From Bacteroidota bacterium (GTDB lineage: Bacteria; Bacteroidota; Ignavibacteria; UBA10030; SZUA-254), in contig SCUC01000488.1 in NCBI GenBank assembly GCA_004322375.1, positions 1-8,532 on the forward strand: DNA of 8,532 nucleotides, given 5' to 3'. Made by a program: the position numbers and the translations under genes. This document shows positions 1 through 8,100 of the stretch, piece after piece (position 1 is the stretch's first letter; every line of letters begins with the position of its first letter). The notes below the pieces were generated by a model that was given only the letters and a program-made list of their open reading frames with translations, did not search any database and was not told the origin of the DNA.

Positions 1-75
1 AGGCGCTCCGAAAGGATTATATTCCCTGCATGAGAGAATCGTGAAGGATACGATGCACAGCAAAACAAATCGCAC
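1..75 (-). CDS. N-terminus of a probable lipoprotein (partial, runs off the left edge)
   Basis: Only 25 codons are visible, starting at a GTG (75..73): MRFVLLCIVSFTILSC followed by REYNPFGAP. The pattern is a short basic n-region (Arg2), a hydrophobic stretch of about 12 residues and Ser-Cys at residues 15-16. It resembles a signal-peptidase II lipobox (ILSC), which would make Cys16 the lipidated residue of a membrane-anchored protein. The start lies 9 nt after the TGA of the M6-like gene (85..87), so co-transcription with that gene is likely. No strong Shine-Dalgarno is visible. An overlapping ATG at 83..81 in another frame also stays open to the edge, but it encodes a Cys-rich sequence without an orderly signal, so I prefer the GTG frame. 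Nothing can be said about the mature protein. Confidence 0.5.
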   Translation of the reverse strand, partial: MRFVLLCIVSFTILSCREYNPFGAP

Positions 76-84
76 GCGCTCATC

Positions 85-3000
85 TCACTTCACGACAGCA
101 ATTTTGATGATTGCCGTTCCGCCGGTTGTTGCGCCCTTCGCCTCGATGTGAGCAAAATATATCCCGCTCTCTATGGACGATACATCCCATTCGATTTCAT
201 TATCCAGCCCGCCAACGCCGGGACCTTGCATGGTAGCAACTAAATCGCCTGCTAAATCAAGTATCTTTATCTCTACGGCGGCATTCTCCCTCACGAAATA
301 CCGGATATGAGTTTTGTATCCTTCGTTCACGCCGACAGGGTTGGGCCAATTGTACGCGAGCGCAGCCGGAAGAAACTCGTTGCTGCGCGGGGTAAGAGTG
401 AGCGGGTCTTCCACCAAGCCCGTGTTCTGGGCATCGTGCATGTATTGGGGCCAGGGAAAGCCTGCAAATATTGTTGTGGGTAGGGGATATTCTGAGGTAT
501 AACCTGTAGTCCAACTATACATATAACCATCATCTGAAATTACAACAAGTCCAATATCTAGGCAACAGCTATATTCATGTAGTCCAGGATTTGTAAAAAT
601 AACGGGTGTTGTTCCTGAATTTTTTCCGGATTGTAAAGGAAATCCGCTTAATAGTTTTCCTGTTTTATCATATGCTACTACAAGTCCTTCTTGTGTTACA
701 GCAACGATATCGGCAGTGCCGCTAACATCAATATCGGCAATGACAGGGGAGGTTAAAATGGTGTTTACCGTGGATATGGTAATAGGGAAATTATCTAATA
801 CCGCTCCCGCCGCATTGATAGCCCATATCTTGTTTCCACTAAATACAACAATGTCGCGTTGTCCATCGTTGTCAATATCCGCAAGAGCAGGCGCGTTAGC
901 AATCTCGCTATGTGTTGAAAATGGAAACCCGGAAAGGGGAGATAAATTATTTTTTAAGAGATAGACATCGCCATCTGGTGTTGCAACAACAATACATTTA
1001 CCGATAGTAGATGATATAGTGCCTGCAATTGCAGGAGCAGAAAGACTATCAGAAATTTTCTTTTCTGACAGGAACCAATAAGGTCGTGTTACATAGACAG
1101 TGCCATTTGAAAGGGTAACGATAAATTTATCAACTTCCCATGCGCTTAATCCGACAATCCGTTCGCTTGCGGTGGATGTAAACGATACTTCGGAATGACT
1201 TCCATCCAGCTTATTGAAGGAAACTAAGCCGTCAGAAAGACCAAACGCAAAAAAAGAATCGGTTACGACGGGAGATGTTACAGTGCTATTATAATCTAAG
1301 AGCAATTCCTTAAATTTATCGGCTTGTCCATCCGTATTTGTGTCTTTCAATGACCAGAAAGAAACAAGGCTGCCAATCTGGTTAAATGGTAAGTGGCATC
1401 CGTTTTCGCTTTGCACAAGTTCAGGTATTCCGTCGTTATTAAAATCCTTCACTGCTAACGTTCCAAAATATCCGTCCGAACATTGTAACGTTCTATTTGC
1501 TATAATACCATTCGTATTTCCCGACGGAAAGGCAGGCGCATTTTTAGATATATCCCAAGCAAAAATACCGTTTTCTGTCGATGTTACAACTCCTGCACTA
1601 TTTGGAATACCATAAATGTGGATTGAAGAAGATGCTTGTATTGGTCCAACGTATTTTGGAAATCCGTATGTGACTTTAACATCATCATCTCCAATCTGTA
1701 TCTTCACTGTCATTCGCGGAGACCGGGTCGAAAAATCTTTCAGGTAAATGTGACTGTTCGCGCCGCTGTAGCTATTGCTATTGGGAAACGTTGTCGGGGT
1801 AAAGCGGTTTTTCTTGAAACGAACGGGAGCGGAATTTCCCTCGTACCAAAAATCTAACGCCGTGCCGTCTTCGCTGCCCGAACCGGGTTCAAGAAACTCG
1901 TATGATTGTCCTATATCCTGCGAGCCATCGGCTTCTTCAAGGTCAACGCCGCGATGGTCGGGATCAGCATTAACTGAGTTTGTTGAAAGATTCGCGTTAA
2001 TCACATCTTCATCAATATGCCACACAAGCGTTCCGCCATCGAACCATTCGTTCGTGCGGGAGTTGACGCCGCCCGGCAGGCTCCAATCGAACTCGTCCAC
2101 GTCAATCACGTTTCCGTAAATCGAATCAATATCGTATGCGTTGAAATTGCTGGTGTCGTGGCGCCATGCTTTGCGAAGCGTATCGCCATAGAAAATCGTG
2201 GTAATAATCGCGCTATCCCGGTTCGCGTCGCGGTTCCTGTTTTCGATAAGAAAATATTCTCTTGCGCTAATAAGAACCTTGTAGATTGTATCGCTCGAAT
2301 TGTTTTTGCTCACGGCAGGGAGGGGATATATCTCATCGCCCGACGAGATGGTAATCGGTTCTACCCATCCCAAAAATTGTTTCTCCCACGCAGAGGGCTC
2401 AGGAGGGAATACGCCGTTCCAGCTAAAAATTGATTGTCCGTCCATCAAGCCGAAACGCCCGATGCCGGTGCGTCCCGTTTTGGTATCAAATAAATCAAGC
2501 AGACCGAGATGACTTCCTATGCTGGCAACGAGAAGTCCGTTGATGCCAAGCTGCAATAAAAACGTTCCGGCAATCGAAGAATATTTCCTGCTTTCCGTTT
2601 CAGGTAAGATCATCGAGTTGTTGATGAACATTGTGCTATCGGCAACGGGTACTCCTTGATACGAAGCGCCGAATATAGATTGCAGCGAGGCCAATCCAAA
2701 GTAAATCGAAGGGATATCGAATGGGGTCGGGTCTAATTCCTGAATATCGGAAGCGACGTCTCTGCCCACGCCTGCGTGGAAAATGATAAACGCATCATAG
2801 TTGGAAAAGGGAATTCCGGGCGTTACGGAATCAACGGCGCGCCATGTATCGTGAACTAACCAGCCGAGCGCTGTATTGCCTGTGCTGTTGCGCGGCGGGC
2901 TGTAATATTGCATCTTGTTTGGCAACATATACACGCTATCCAGCACATCTCCGATAACGGTAAACTTTTCGTCGGAGACTTTGCGGAAATAATTCCGGGC

Positions 3001-3354
3001 AAAGGTAACGTGCTGCTCGAAATATGCTTTGTTATGGGGTGGAGGGTCAATAATTTTTTGTACAGAATCAGAACGGTCAAAGCTACCGTTGCCGGAGGTG
3101 CGGCTGTCATCATCCGGTTGAAACTCAACCATCGCGCACAGCACTCGAAGAGTATCAGGGATTACGGATGTTGCAGTCTGCCTGCGGGGAGTATCTTCAG
3201 AACGGAGCTTGATAGAATGATTGAATGTCGCGCGTGGTTGTATCTGGCAAATGCCGGTTGTTACGGCAACGAACCAGAGAAACAGCGTTGTACGTTTGTT
3301 CAGTATCACGGAATTGAAATTGAAGTATGTAAAAGAATGGTTATGGTTCCCCAA
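85..3354 (-). CDS. Secreted M6-metallopeptidase-like protein (HExxH lost) with beta-propeller and T9SS C-terminal sorting domain
   Basis: The longest form has 1089 residues. A hydrophobic signal sequence lies at about 23-35, after NKR. Residues ~65-555 resemble an M6 (immune inhibitor A-like) module: the helix before the active site, then LGLLDLFD (283-290), GRFGLMDGQ (299-307) and SAWEKQFLGW (321-330), all typical of M6. The zinc motif expected just before LGL is ASIGS (277-281) instead of HExxH, so peptidase activity is unlikely. Residues ~560-980 form an FG-GAP/VCBS-like propeller with Asp-rich loops (DFNNDG 637-642, DTNTDG 671-676, DIDNDG 826-831, a weaker one at 874) ending in WPQYMHDAQNTG. 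Residues ~1000-1089 are a T9SS type A sorting domain (NWPNP, VEIKILDLAGDLV, GIYFAHIEAKG, terminal VVK). The protein is inferred to be secreted through the T9SS. The start is uncertain: codon 1 is TTG without a Shine-Dalgarno, an in-frame TGA lies at 3367-3369, and the GTG at 3309 gives a neater signal peptide (1074 residues). Confidence 0.85.
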   Translation of the reverse strand: MGNHNHSFTYFNFNSVILNKRTTLFLWFVAVTTGICQIQPRATFNHSIKLRSEDTPRRQTATSVIPDTLRVLCAMVEFQPDDDSRTSGNGSFDRSDSVQKIIDPPPHNKAYFEQHVTFARNYFRKVSDEKFTVIGDVLDSVYMLPNKMQYYSPPRNSTGNTALGWLVHDTWRAVDSVTPGIPFSNYDAFIIFHAGVGRDVASDIQELDPTPFDIPSIYFGLASLQSIFGASYQGVPVADSTMFINNSMILPETESRKYSSIAGTFLLQLGINGLLVASIGSHLGLLDLFDTKTGRTGIGRFGLMDGQSIFSWNGVFPPEPSAWEKQFLGWVEPITISSGDEIYPLPAVSKNNSSDTIYKVLISAREYFLIENRNRDANRDSAIITTIFYGDTLRKAWRHDTSNFNAYDIDSIYGNVIDVDEFDWSLPGGVNSRTNEWFDGGTLVWHIDEDVINANLSTNSVNADPDHRGVDLEEADGSQDIGQSYEFLEPGSGSEDGTALDFWYEGNSAPVRFKKNRFTPTTFPNSNSYSGANSHIYLKDFSTRSPRMTVKIQIGDDDVKVTYGFPKYVGPIQASSSIHIYGIPNSAGVVTSTENGIFAWDISKNAPAFPSGNTNGIIANRTLQCSDGYFGTLAVKDFNNDGIPELVQSENGCHLPFNQIGSLVSFWSLKDTNTDGQADKFKELLLDYNSTVTSPVVTDSFFAFGLSDGLVSFNKLDGSHSEVSFTSTASERIVGLSAWEVDKFIVTLSNGTVYVTRPYWFLSEKKISDSLSAPAIAGTISSTIGKCIVVATPDGDVYLLKNNLSPLSGFPFSTHSEIANAPALADIDNDGQRDIVVFSGNKIWAINAAGAVLDNFPITISTVNTILTSPVIADIDVSGTADIVAVTQEGLVVAYDKTGKLLSGFPLQSGKNSGTTPVIFTNPGLHEYSCCLDIGLVVISDDGYMYSWTTGYTSEYPLPTTIFAGFPWPQYMHDAQNTGLVEDPLTLTPRSNEFLPAALAYNWPNPVGVNEGYKTHIRYFVRENAAVEIKILDLAGDLVATMQGPGVGGLDNEIEWDVSSIESGIYFAHIEAKGATTGGTAIIKIAVVK

Positions 3355-3697
3355 CGAATATTTGAATCATTTGACTAAGCGAAGAGTAAAGGGGAAAACT
3401 ATTTCTTCATTTCGTCTGATGTGCCACAATCTCCTGGAATAAACATGGTTGTGTAATAAGAATATCTCAAAACCATCAGGAGGTTTCATCCTTCGAGTTT
3501 GCAAAAAGTAACGTTATGTCATTCCCGCGAAAGCGGGTCAACGACTCGTAGAGAATCCAATCATTAGCTCGGTTTCTACAGGTGCTGATTGGATACCTGC
3601 CCGTCGTTGACGAGGTTCGCCAAAGGCGACCTTCGCAGGTATGACAATTATCTTATGGGGCTTCTCAGAATGAAGTTAAAACGATATTAAAACAGAC
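3355..3697. other. Intergenic region between porV and the M6-like gene
   Basis: The 343 bp between the two genes hold a palindromic repeat element at 3517-3646, described separately. The remaining 3355-3516 would form the upstream region of the M6-like gene. I see no convincing promoter or ribosome binding site there. The only open frame of note is 40 codons on the minus strand (3489..3367), whose TGA is also the in-frame stop just upstream of the M6-like gene. I do not call it a gene. Between the porV stop and the repeat (3647-3697) nothing is recognisable. Confidence 0.6.
3517..3646. repeat. 130-bp palindromic intergenic element with terminal inverted repeats (MITE-like)
   Basis: The ends are inverted copies: TGTCATTCCCGCGAA at 3517-3531 and, read on the other strand, TGTCATACCTGCGAA at 3646-3632 (13 of 15 identical). 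Inside, GTCAACGAC (3537-3545) pairs exactly with GTCGTTGAC (3603-3611), and ATCCAATCA (3555-3563) with TGATTGGAT (3586-3594). Each arm also has its own hairpin: CCCGC-GAAA-GCGGG (3524-3537) on the left, and GGTTCGCC-AAA-GGCGACC (3614-3631) nested inside ACCTGC/GCAGGT (3595-3600, 3635-3640) on the right. The left end resembles the dispersed TGTCATTCCCGCGAAAGCGGG intergenic repeat found in many bacterial genomes. No coding capacity is seen. TTA occurs on both sides (3514-3516, 3648-3650) and could be a target duplication, but three bases prove little. Transcribed, it would fold strongly between the two genes. Confidence 0.75.
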
Positions 3698-4873
3698 TTA
3701 CTCTTCCTCGCCCACCAGCAAGGTAAAGCGAAGCGTTTCTCCTAACGGGTGGTTTTCCTCGATAGCAGAGAGGTAGCTGAAATCAAATCCGAAGATGCTG
3801 TACCGTATTCCCGCTCCGAAGGTCATAAATTTTCTGTTGCCGTTTTCGGGATGCTCGTAAAAATATCCCCAGCGCAACGCGATGAGTCGTGGGCTTCCGT
3901 ACCAGTATTCAAACCCGCCTGCGACCGTGAAATTTCTCCACACATTTTGATCCCACGTTGTGATAAGTGATTTCGGCAAATCGTCTACGTAGGGATCGCT
4001 GATTTTTGTCGTATCAGGCTCGCCGTCTCCATCAAGGTCGCTGATTTCTTTCACTTCCGGGTACCTGCGAATGAGCAGTCGGTTGAAATCCACAGCGACG
4101 GTGAAATTATTGTACTCGCTCTTTAAAAGTTGAATCCCTAATCCTAACCGTAAATTTGTAGGAAGAGGATCAGCCTGCGCCGCGTCTATATAGGTCACTT
4201 TAGGTCCTAAGTTTGAGAAGTTCAACCCGACCCGAAATCTATCTTCAAAGTTGCCGATAAAAGGAAGCATTAATTCTTGTGGTCTCCACATAAACCCTAC
4301 GTCGAAGCTGAATGTGTTGGCAACGCCTTCACGTCCCTGTCCCTGCACGTCAAACGGAGCGAGTGAACTGCGGATATATCGAAGATTTAAGCCTACGCCA
4401 AAGTCGCTGAACAACTGCGTGGCATAGCCGCCGGTTACTGCAATTTCATAAGCTTTGAATGTTCTGAGAACAGTCGGGTCATCCTTCGTTTCGTTAAACT
4501 CGCCTAAGTTTAAGTAGGTGATGCTACCGGAAACTGTTCCTGCAACTTCTTCTAAATACATTTTTCCTGCAGCGTATTCATAGAATAAATCCGCTTGCTG
4601 GAATTGAGGCAGCCAGTTCGAGTGGGTTAAGCTTGCTTCTCTGCCGCGTTGGAACGCTAAACCTGCAGGATTCCAGTGGACTGCCGAAGCATCATCCGCA
4701 ATCCCTGCTCCGGCTTCGCCCATACCGTCTGCCCGGGCATTGGGAGCAATAAGTAAAAATGGAACCGCTGACCCGCCAGCCTGCGCCTGTACTATGGTTG
4801 GGGCTAAGAACGCCAAAGCCATCAATCCAAGAAATCCGAAAGCCATATATCTTCGATTCATGGAGAACATCAT
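3698..4873 (-). CDS. porV: T9SS outer-membrane protein PorV (LptO), shuttle for sorting-domain cargo
   Basis: With the start chosen here the protein has 391 residues, close to the family size. PorV is an outer-membrane beta-barrel of the FadL-like superfamily. It binds the C-terminal domain of cargo leaving the T9SS translocon and delivers it to the PorU sortase. A signal peptide (MNRRYMAFGFLGLMALAFLA onward) ends at VQAQA, with predicted cleavage after residue 32. The mature N-terminus carries the family hallmark PFLLIAPNARADGMGEAG followed by HWNPAGLAF. The C-terminal half has GYFYEHPENGNRKFMTFGAG, FGFDFSYL and LRFTL, all typical of PorV rather than PorQ. I chose the ATG at 4873 because AAGGAAGA lies 5 nt upstream and the signal peptide follows at once. 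The frame stays open to an upstream start at 4981, but those 36 codons look non-coding. An Asp-rich loop DLDGDGEPD lies at 279-287. porU precedes it, with 258 nt between. Confidence 0.92.
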   Translation of the reverse strand: MMFSMNRRYMAFGFLGLMALAFLAPTIVQAQAGGSAVPFLLIAPNARADGMGEAGAGIADDASAVHWNPAGLAFQRGREASLTHSNWLPQFQQADLFYEYAAGKMYLEEVAGTVSGSITYLNLGEFNETKDDPTVLRTFKAYEIAVTGGYATQLFSDFGVGLNLRYIRSSLAPFDVQGQGREGVANTFSFDVGFMWRPQELMLPFIGNFEDRFRVGLNFSNLGPKVTYIDAAQADPLPTNLRLGLGIQLLKSEYNNFTVAVDFNRLLIRRYPEVKEISDLDGDGEPDTTKISDPYVDDLPKSLITTWDQNVWRNFTVAGGFEYWYGSPRLIALRWGYFYEHPENGNRKFMTFGAGIRYSIFGFDFSYLSAIEENHPLGETLRFTLLVGEEE

Positions 4874-4878
4874 ATCAA

Positions 4879-4886
4879 TCTTCCTT
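4879..4886 (-). promoter_or_regulatory. Ribosome binding site of porV
   Basis: AAGGAAGA on the minus strand, separated by TTGAT from the ATG at 4873..4871. It decides the start of porV in favour of this ATG over the longer frame beginning at 4981. A second ATG follows immediately (4870..4868) and a third lies at 4861, but the spacing best fits the first. Confidence 0.7.
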
Positions 4887-4939
4887 AAAAAATGCTGAAA
4901 ACAAGATGAATTAAACATAATTGAACATTCACCCATGAT

Positions 4940-4968
4940 AATGTATTGTCTTTCTGCCTGATAAACAA
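4940..4968 (-). promoter_or_regulatory. Possible promoter for porV
   Basis: On the minus strand TTGTTT (4968..4963) and TACATT (4945..4940) are separated by exactly 17 bp. They match the sigma-70 consensus at 3 of 6 and 4 of 6 positions. Transcription would start around 4930-4935, leaving a leader of about 60 nt before the porV start. The FCB-type consensus (TTTG, then TAnnTTTG) is not matched well, and AT-rich sequence gives such hits easily, so this is a weak candidate. Confidence 0.25.
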
Positions 4969-5020
4969 CTTTCATTCTCACAGGTTATTTTATACTTTTT
5001 GATGACCGAAAAACCTGTCT

Positions 5021-5102
5021 TGTCAGTCTGAACGGAACGAAGTGGAGTGAAGAATCTCGTAATTTTCTTGTTTGGAGATGTTTCGCTACACTCAACATGA
5101 CA
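5021..5102. repeat. 82-bp imperfect inverted-repeat element between porU and porV
   Basis: Left arm TGTCAGTCTGAACGGAACGAA (5021-5041), with one extra decamer before GAATCTC (5052-5058). The right arm (5075-5102), read on the opposite strand, starts TGTCATGTTGAGTGTAGCGA and ends in ATCTC. The two arms face each other around a loop at 5059-5074. The arrangement TGTCA..CTGA.CG.AGCGAA..ATCTC ... GAGAT..TTCGCTACGCTCA..ATGACA is a dispersed intergenic repeat that I recognise from many bacterial genomes; this copy is degenerate. It begins 29 bp beyond the porU stop (upper end of the gap at 5131) and has no coding capacity. As RNA it would form a hairpin and could attenuate or stabilise transcripts, but no U-run follows, so it is not a standard terminator. 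Confidence 0.7.
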
Positions 5103-5131
5103 ATGGGGAGGTTTTCCAAGTCCTTCATAAG

Positions 5132-8100
5132 TTATTTTAACACACTTAACTTGCCGAATGCCTCGCCGGTTAACCTTCTGTCCGAGGTTTTAACAACGGC
5201 TTTGTACAAATAAATTCCATTGGCGATTTCGTCTCCGTCGCGATCCCGACCGTCCCAGGAGATATTAATAATTTGAGTATTGGCATTCCGCGATTCGAGA
5301 GTTTGAATCAATCGCCCTGCTACTGTATAAACTTTTATTTCCGCGTCAACGCTTCCTATCTGGTTATGCTCGATGCTGAATATCGTTGACGATGCAAATG
5401 GGTTCGGATAATTAAACACACTCGTCAGTTGCAACCCGACTGCACTAACCACGTCAAATACTATTTCCGATTGCGACGAGTTATTATAGGTATCCCATGC
5501 TCGCATCCGCAGCTTATGATTCCCCGGCGTGAGCCCCGTAAAAGTATATTCGACTGTGCCTTGTTGATAGGTATTGAGGTTGCTTTTGTAATACGGCGTG
5601 AGGTCATTGCTTTGCGAGCTATTGTCTAACCACGCTTCAATGCGATGTCCAACGCCTGCGCCGGACGTGTTAATCCCGTGCTCATCCTCAAGGTCGGCTA
5701 TGAGCAGTGGAGACGCGGTTGCAACATCGCCACTCCGGAATGTTCGATGGTCGAGATATAATCGGATGGCAGGTCCTTCGGTATCGTTTTCTGCCGTTGA
5801 ATCCGTTCCGCCGATGATGATATTGGTTGTGTACCCGGCGCCGTCCGTCGTTCCGTTGGAAAAGTACATCGTAATTCTCCCGGAATCGTTTGTATATGAA
5901 ATATCTTTCGGAACAATAAATCGCGTTGTTACCTTGCCGCTCTCTACTTGCGCGGCGCCCCGGAAAATAACATTGCCGGATACTCTGTAGGAAAATGAAC
6001 CTTCTGCCTCGGTCGTAACCTGCACGGTTCGGTCAGCATCATACACGATAAGTTGTGCCGTGCCGGCGTACTCAGGCAGGAGTATCGCGCTCGAATCGCG
6101 AATGCTACCGACAACTTCCGAGTTGCTCAATGCTTGCAGCTGTGCAGTCTGGGTCATCGGTAAGCTATTGATGCTATCAATCGTGCCGTACAGCCTGGGG
6201 ATTGTTATACGGATTGCCGGGTCTCCGAGCAAGACATATTTTCGATCATTATCACTTAAAACTTTTTTTTGCCTCGTTTTATAGATTATCTCGCCGAGCT
6301 TTCGCGGAATAATTTGTCCGGAAGAATTTTTTGCAAAGAGATTATCGTATAATTCTTCATTCAAATCTCGATTCGGTATTGAATACACGGGGCGTGTAGC
6401 GCTATAGGTCGCGATAGCGCCCGCATTGGGCAGCATCATCAGCAATTCACCGCTACTTTGTTCGTTGAGCATATCCATCGCTGAATAGTTGCATGTTGCC
6501 GCCACAAGGAAGAAATACTTTCCTTTATTGGAGAGCAGAGAAAAATCCGTTTCACGGACAAACACCTGTTCATGCGCCCACAATCGCGGATTGCCGTGAC
6601 CGGAATAATTCAACACTGCCGTTCCCAAATTAATTTGATTCCTGATTGCTTCATTCACAGATGGTTTTCTTCTGCCGTTGGCAGAGAAGACTGCCGGATA
6701 CTCGTGTAGAAATATTTTCTTTGTTTCAAACAACTGGGGAACGTGCGATGCAACTATTTCAGCATCGGTAGCATGTCGGATTCTGTCATTATCGGCTCCG
6801 GCAAGTCCATCATCTGCGACCAGAGTGACGAGAAGCTTCCACGGATCGTGAACAGAGTATAATTCATATTCGATGATTTTATCCACCGCAGTGTTTGCTT
6901 CTGCAAGAGTTTGAGCGGGAATTCTGCCGACACCCATAGCAACGCGGTACGATGTATTGAAAATGACGAAATCATCATCGGTTGCATACGAATGGATAGG
7001 GTCGAATTCAATCCCTGTCTCCCAGACGGGAATTTTATTGTTCCGCTGGGAAAGAATACCGCGATAGTCAAAATCGCCATCGCCAAACATTAAAAGATAT
7101 TTCGGGGGAGCGGTTCTGTTGGTATAGCTATATTTCAAGTAATTTCTCACAGCGCGGGGGTTTGGCAAGCCGCCCCCAAATTCGTTGTAGATTGTCTCGA
7201 TATCAACGACGCGTGTGCCGGTATAATCATCGCCCGGTCGTTCACGGTGTGCTTTTAATCGCAAAGCCGCCGGCATAAGCCCGCCAGAGGTGATGATGAT
7301 TTCTTCCGCCGTTGTTGTATCTCCATGTAAATCCTGATTTGCAACCGGAGTGAATTGTTCGACCGTGCGAAAGCTGTTTGTTCCCGTAAGATATAATTCC
7401 CTTGCCTTGCCTGCCGTCAGCTGGAGCGTAATGCTGCACGTATCAACCGACAACGTTGGCTGCGTGTTAATGAGAACGCTATCGTATTGTGAAACATCAA
7501 ACACGAATACCTCATTCGTTGAAAAGCCCGGTACGCGATACTCCGTGATTGCAGAAGTATCGTGGGCATGAAATGTAAATACGTTGCCCTGTGCGCGGGG
7601 AAATTGCTTGTAAAACAGCTCATACCAGTTTAAATAACCATACCCATTAGGATCATTTGAGCTGAAAACAAACCGAAGCTGGCTTTGCCCATCTGAAAAA
7701 TTCGGGGGAATGGAAACGGAACTGACGCGAGGGCTCGTACCGACAAAATACAAGCCATAACGTGCAATATCCGTTGCCCCGATTACTCCGGTTGTGAAAA
7801 TCAAGCTGGAATGTTCATACAGCCTGAACGTTGATGTGGACTTTGCTTGCGCCCCCACAATAAATTTATATCCGATTGGCTGCGACGCGTCAAGTCCGGG
7901 GAGAGGATGCACGTAGGTAAACCCTTCCCCGGTATTGAATTGCTGTCCCAACCATTCAAGACCGGAGTTTACAACATTGATTTTTTCATCTTCACGGTAG
8001 AGCTTTCCTCCAACTGTTGCCGGTTGATATGTTGCAGGCTGGCTCTCAAAAGCTAACGGCGACATTTGTTGAGAAAGTGCGCCATCGAATGTTAGCCAAT

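Noticed and set aside
3287..3322. Cysteine at residue 36 of the M6-like protein (TTGICQ) as a lipobox
   Set aside because: Position -1 is Ile rather than Gly/Ala/Ser, so it does not fit signal peptidase II. A T9SS cargo would normally use signal peptidase I.
1340..3378. Plus-strand open frames of 70-156 codons opposite the M6-like gene, and similar ones opposite porU and porV
   Set aside because: They lie antisense to well-supported genes, have no recognisable domains or ribosome binding sites, and are of a length expected as shadows of long coding frames.
3470..3486. Small inverted repeat AAACC-7 nt-GGTTT as a terminator
   Set aside because: The stem has only five base pairs and is AT-rich, and no real U-run follows on either strand.
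4874..4981. Longer PorV start at 4981, adding 36 residues
   Set aside because: The added residues are not signal-like and would bury the signal peptide internally. A good ribosome binding site lies just before the ATG at 4873, and the candidate promoter lies inside the extension.
4981..5017. CAGGTT ... AACCTG inverted repeat downstream of porU
   Set aside because: A 6-bp stem around a 25-nt AT-rich loop is expected by chance.
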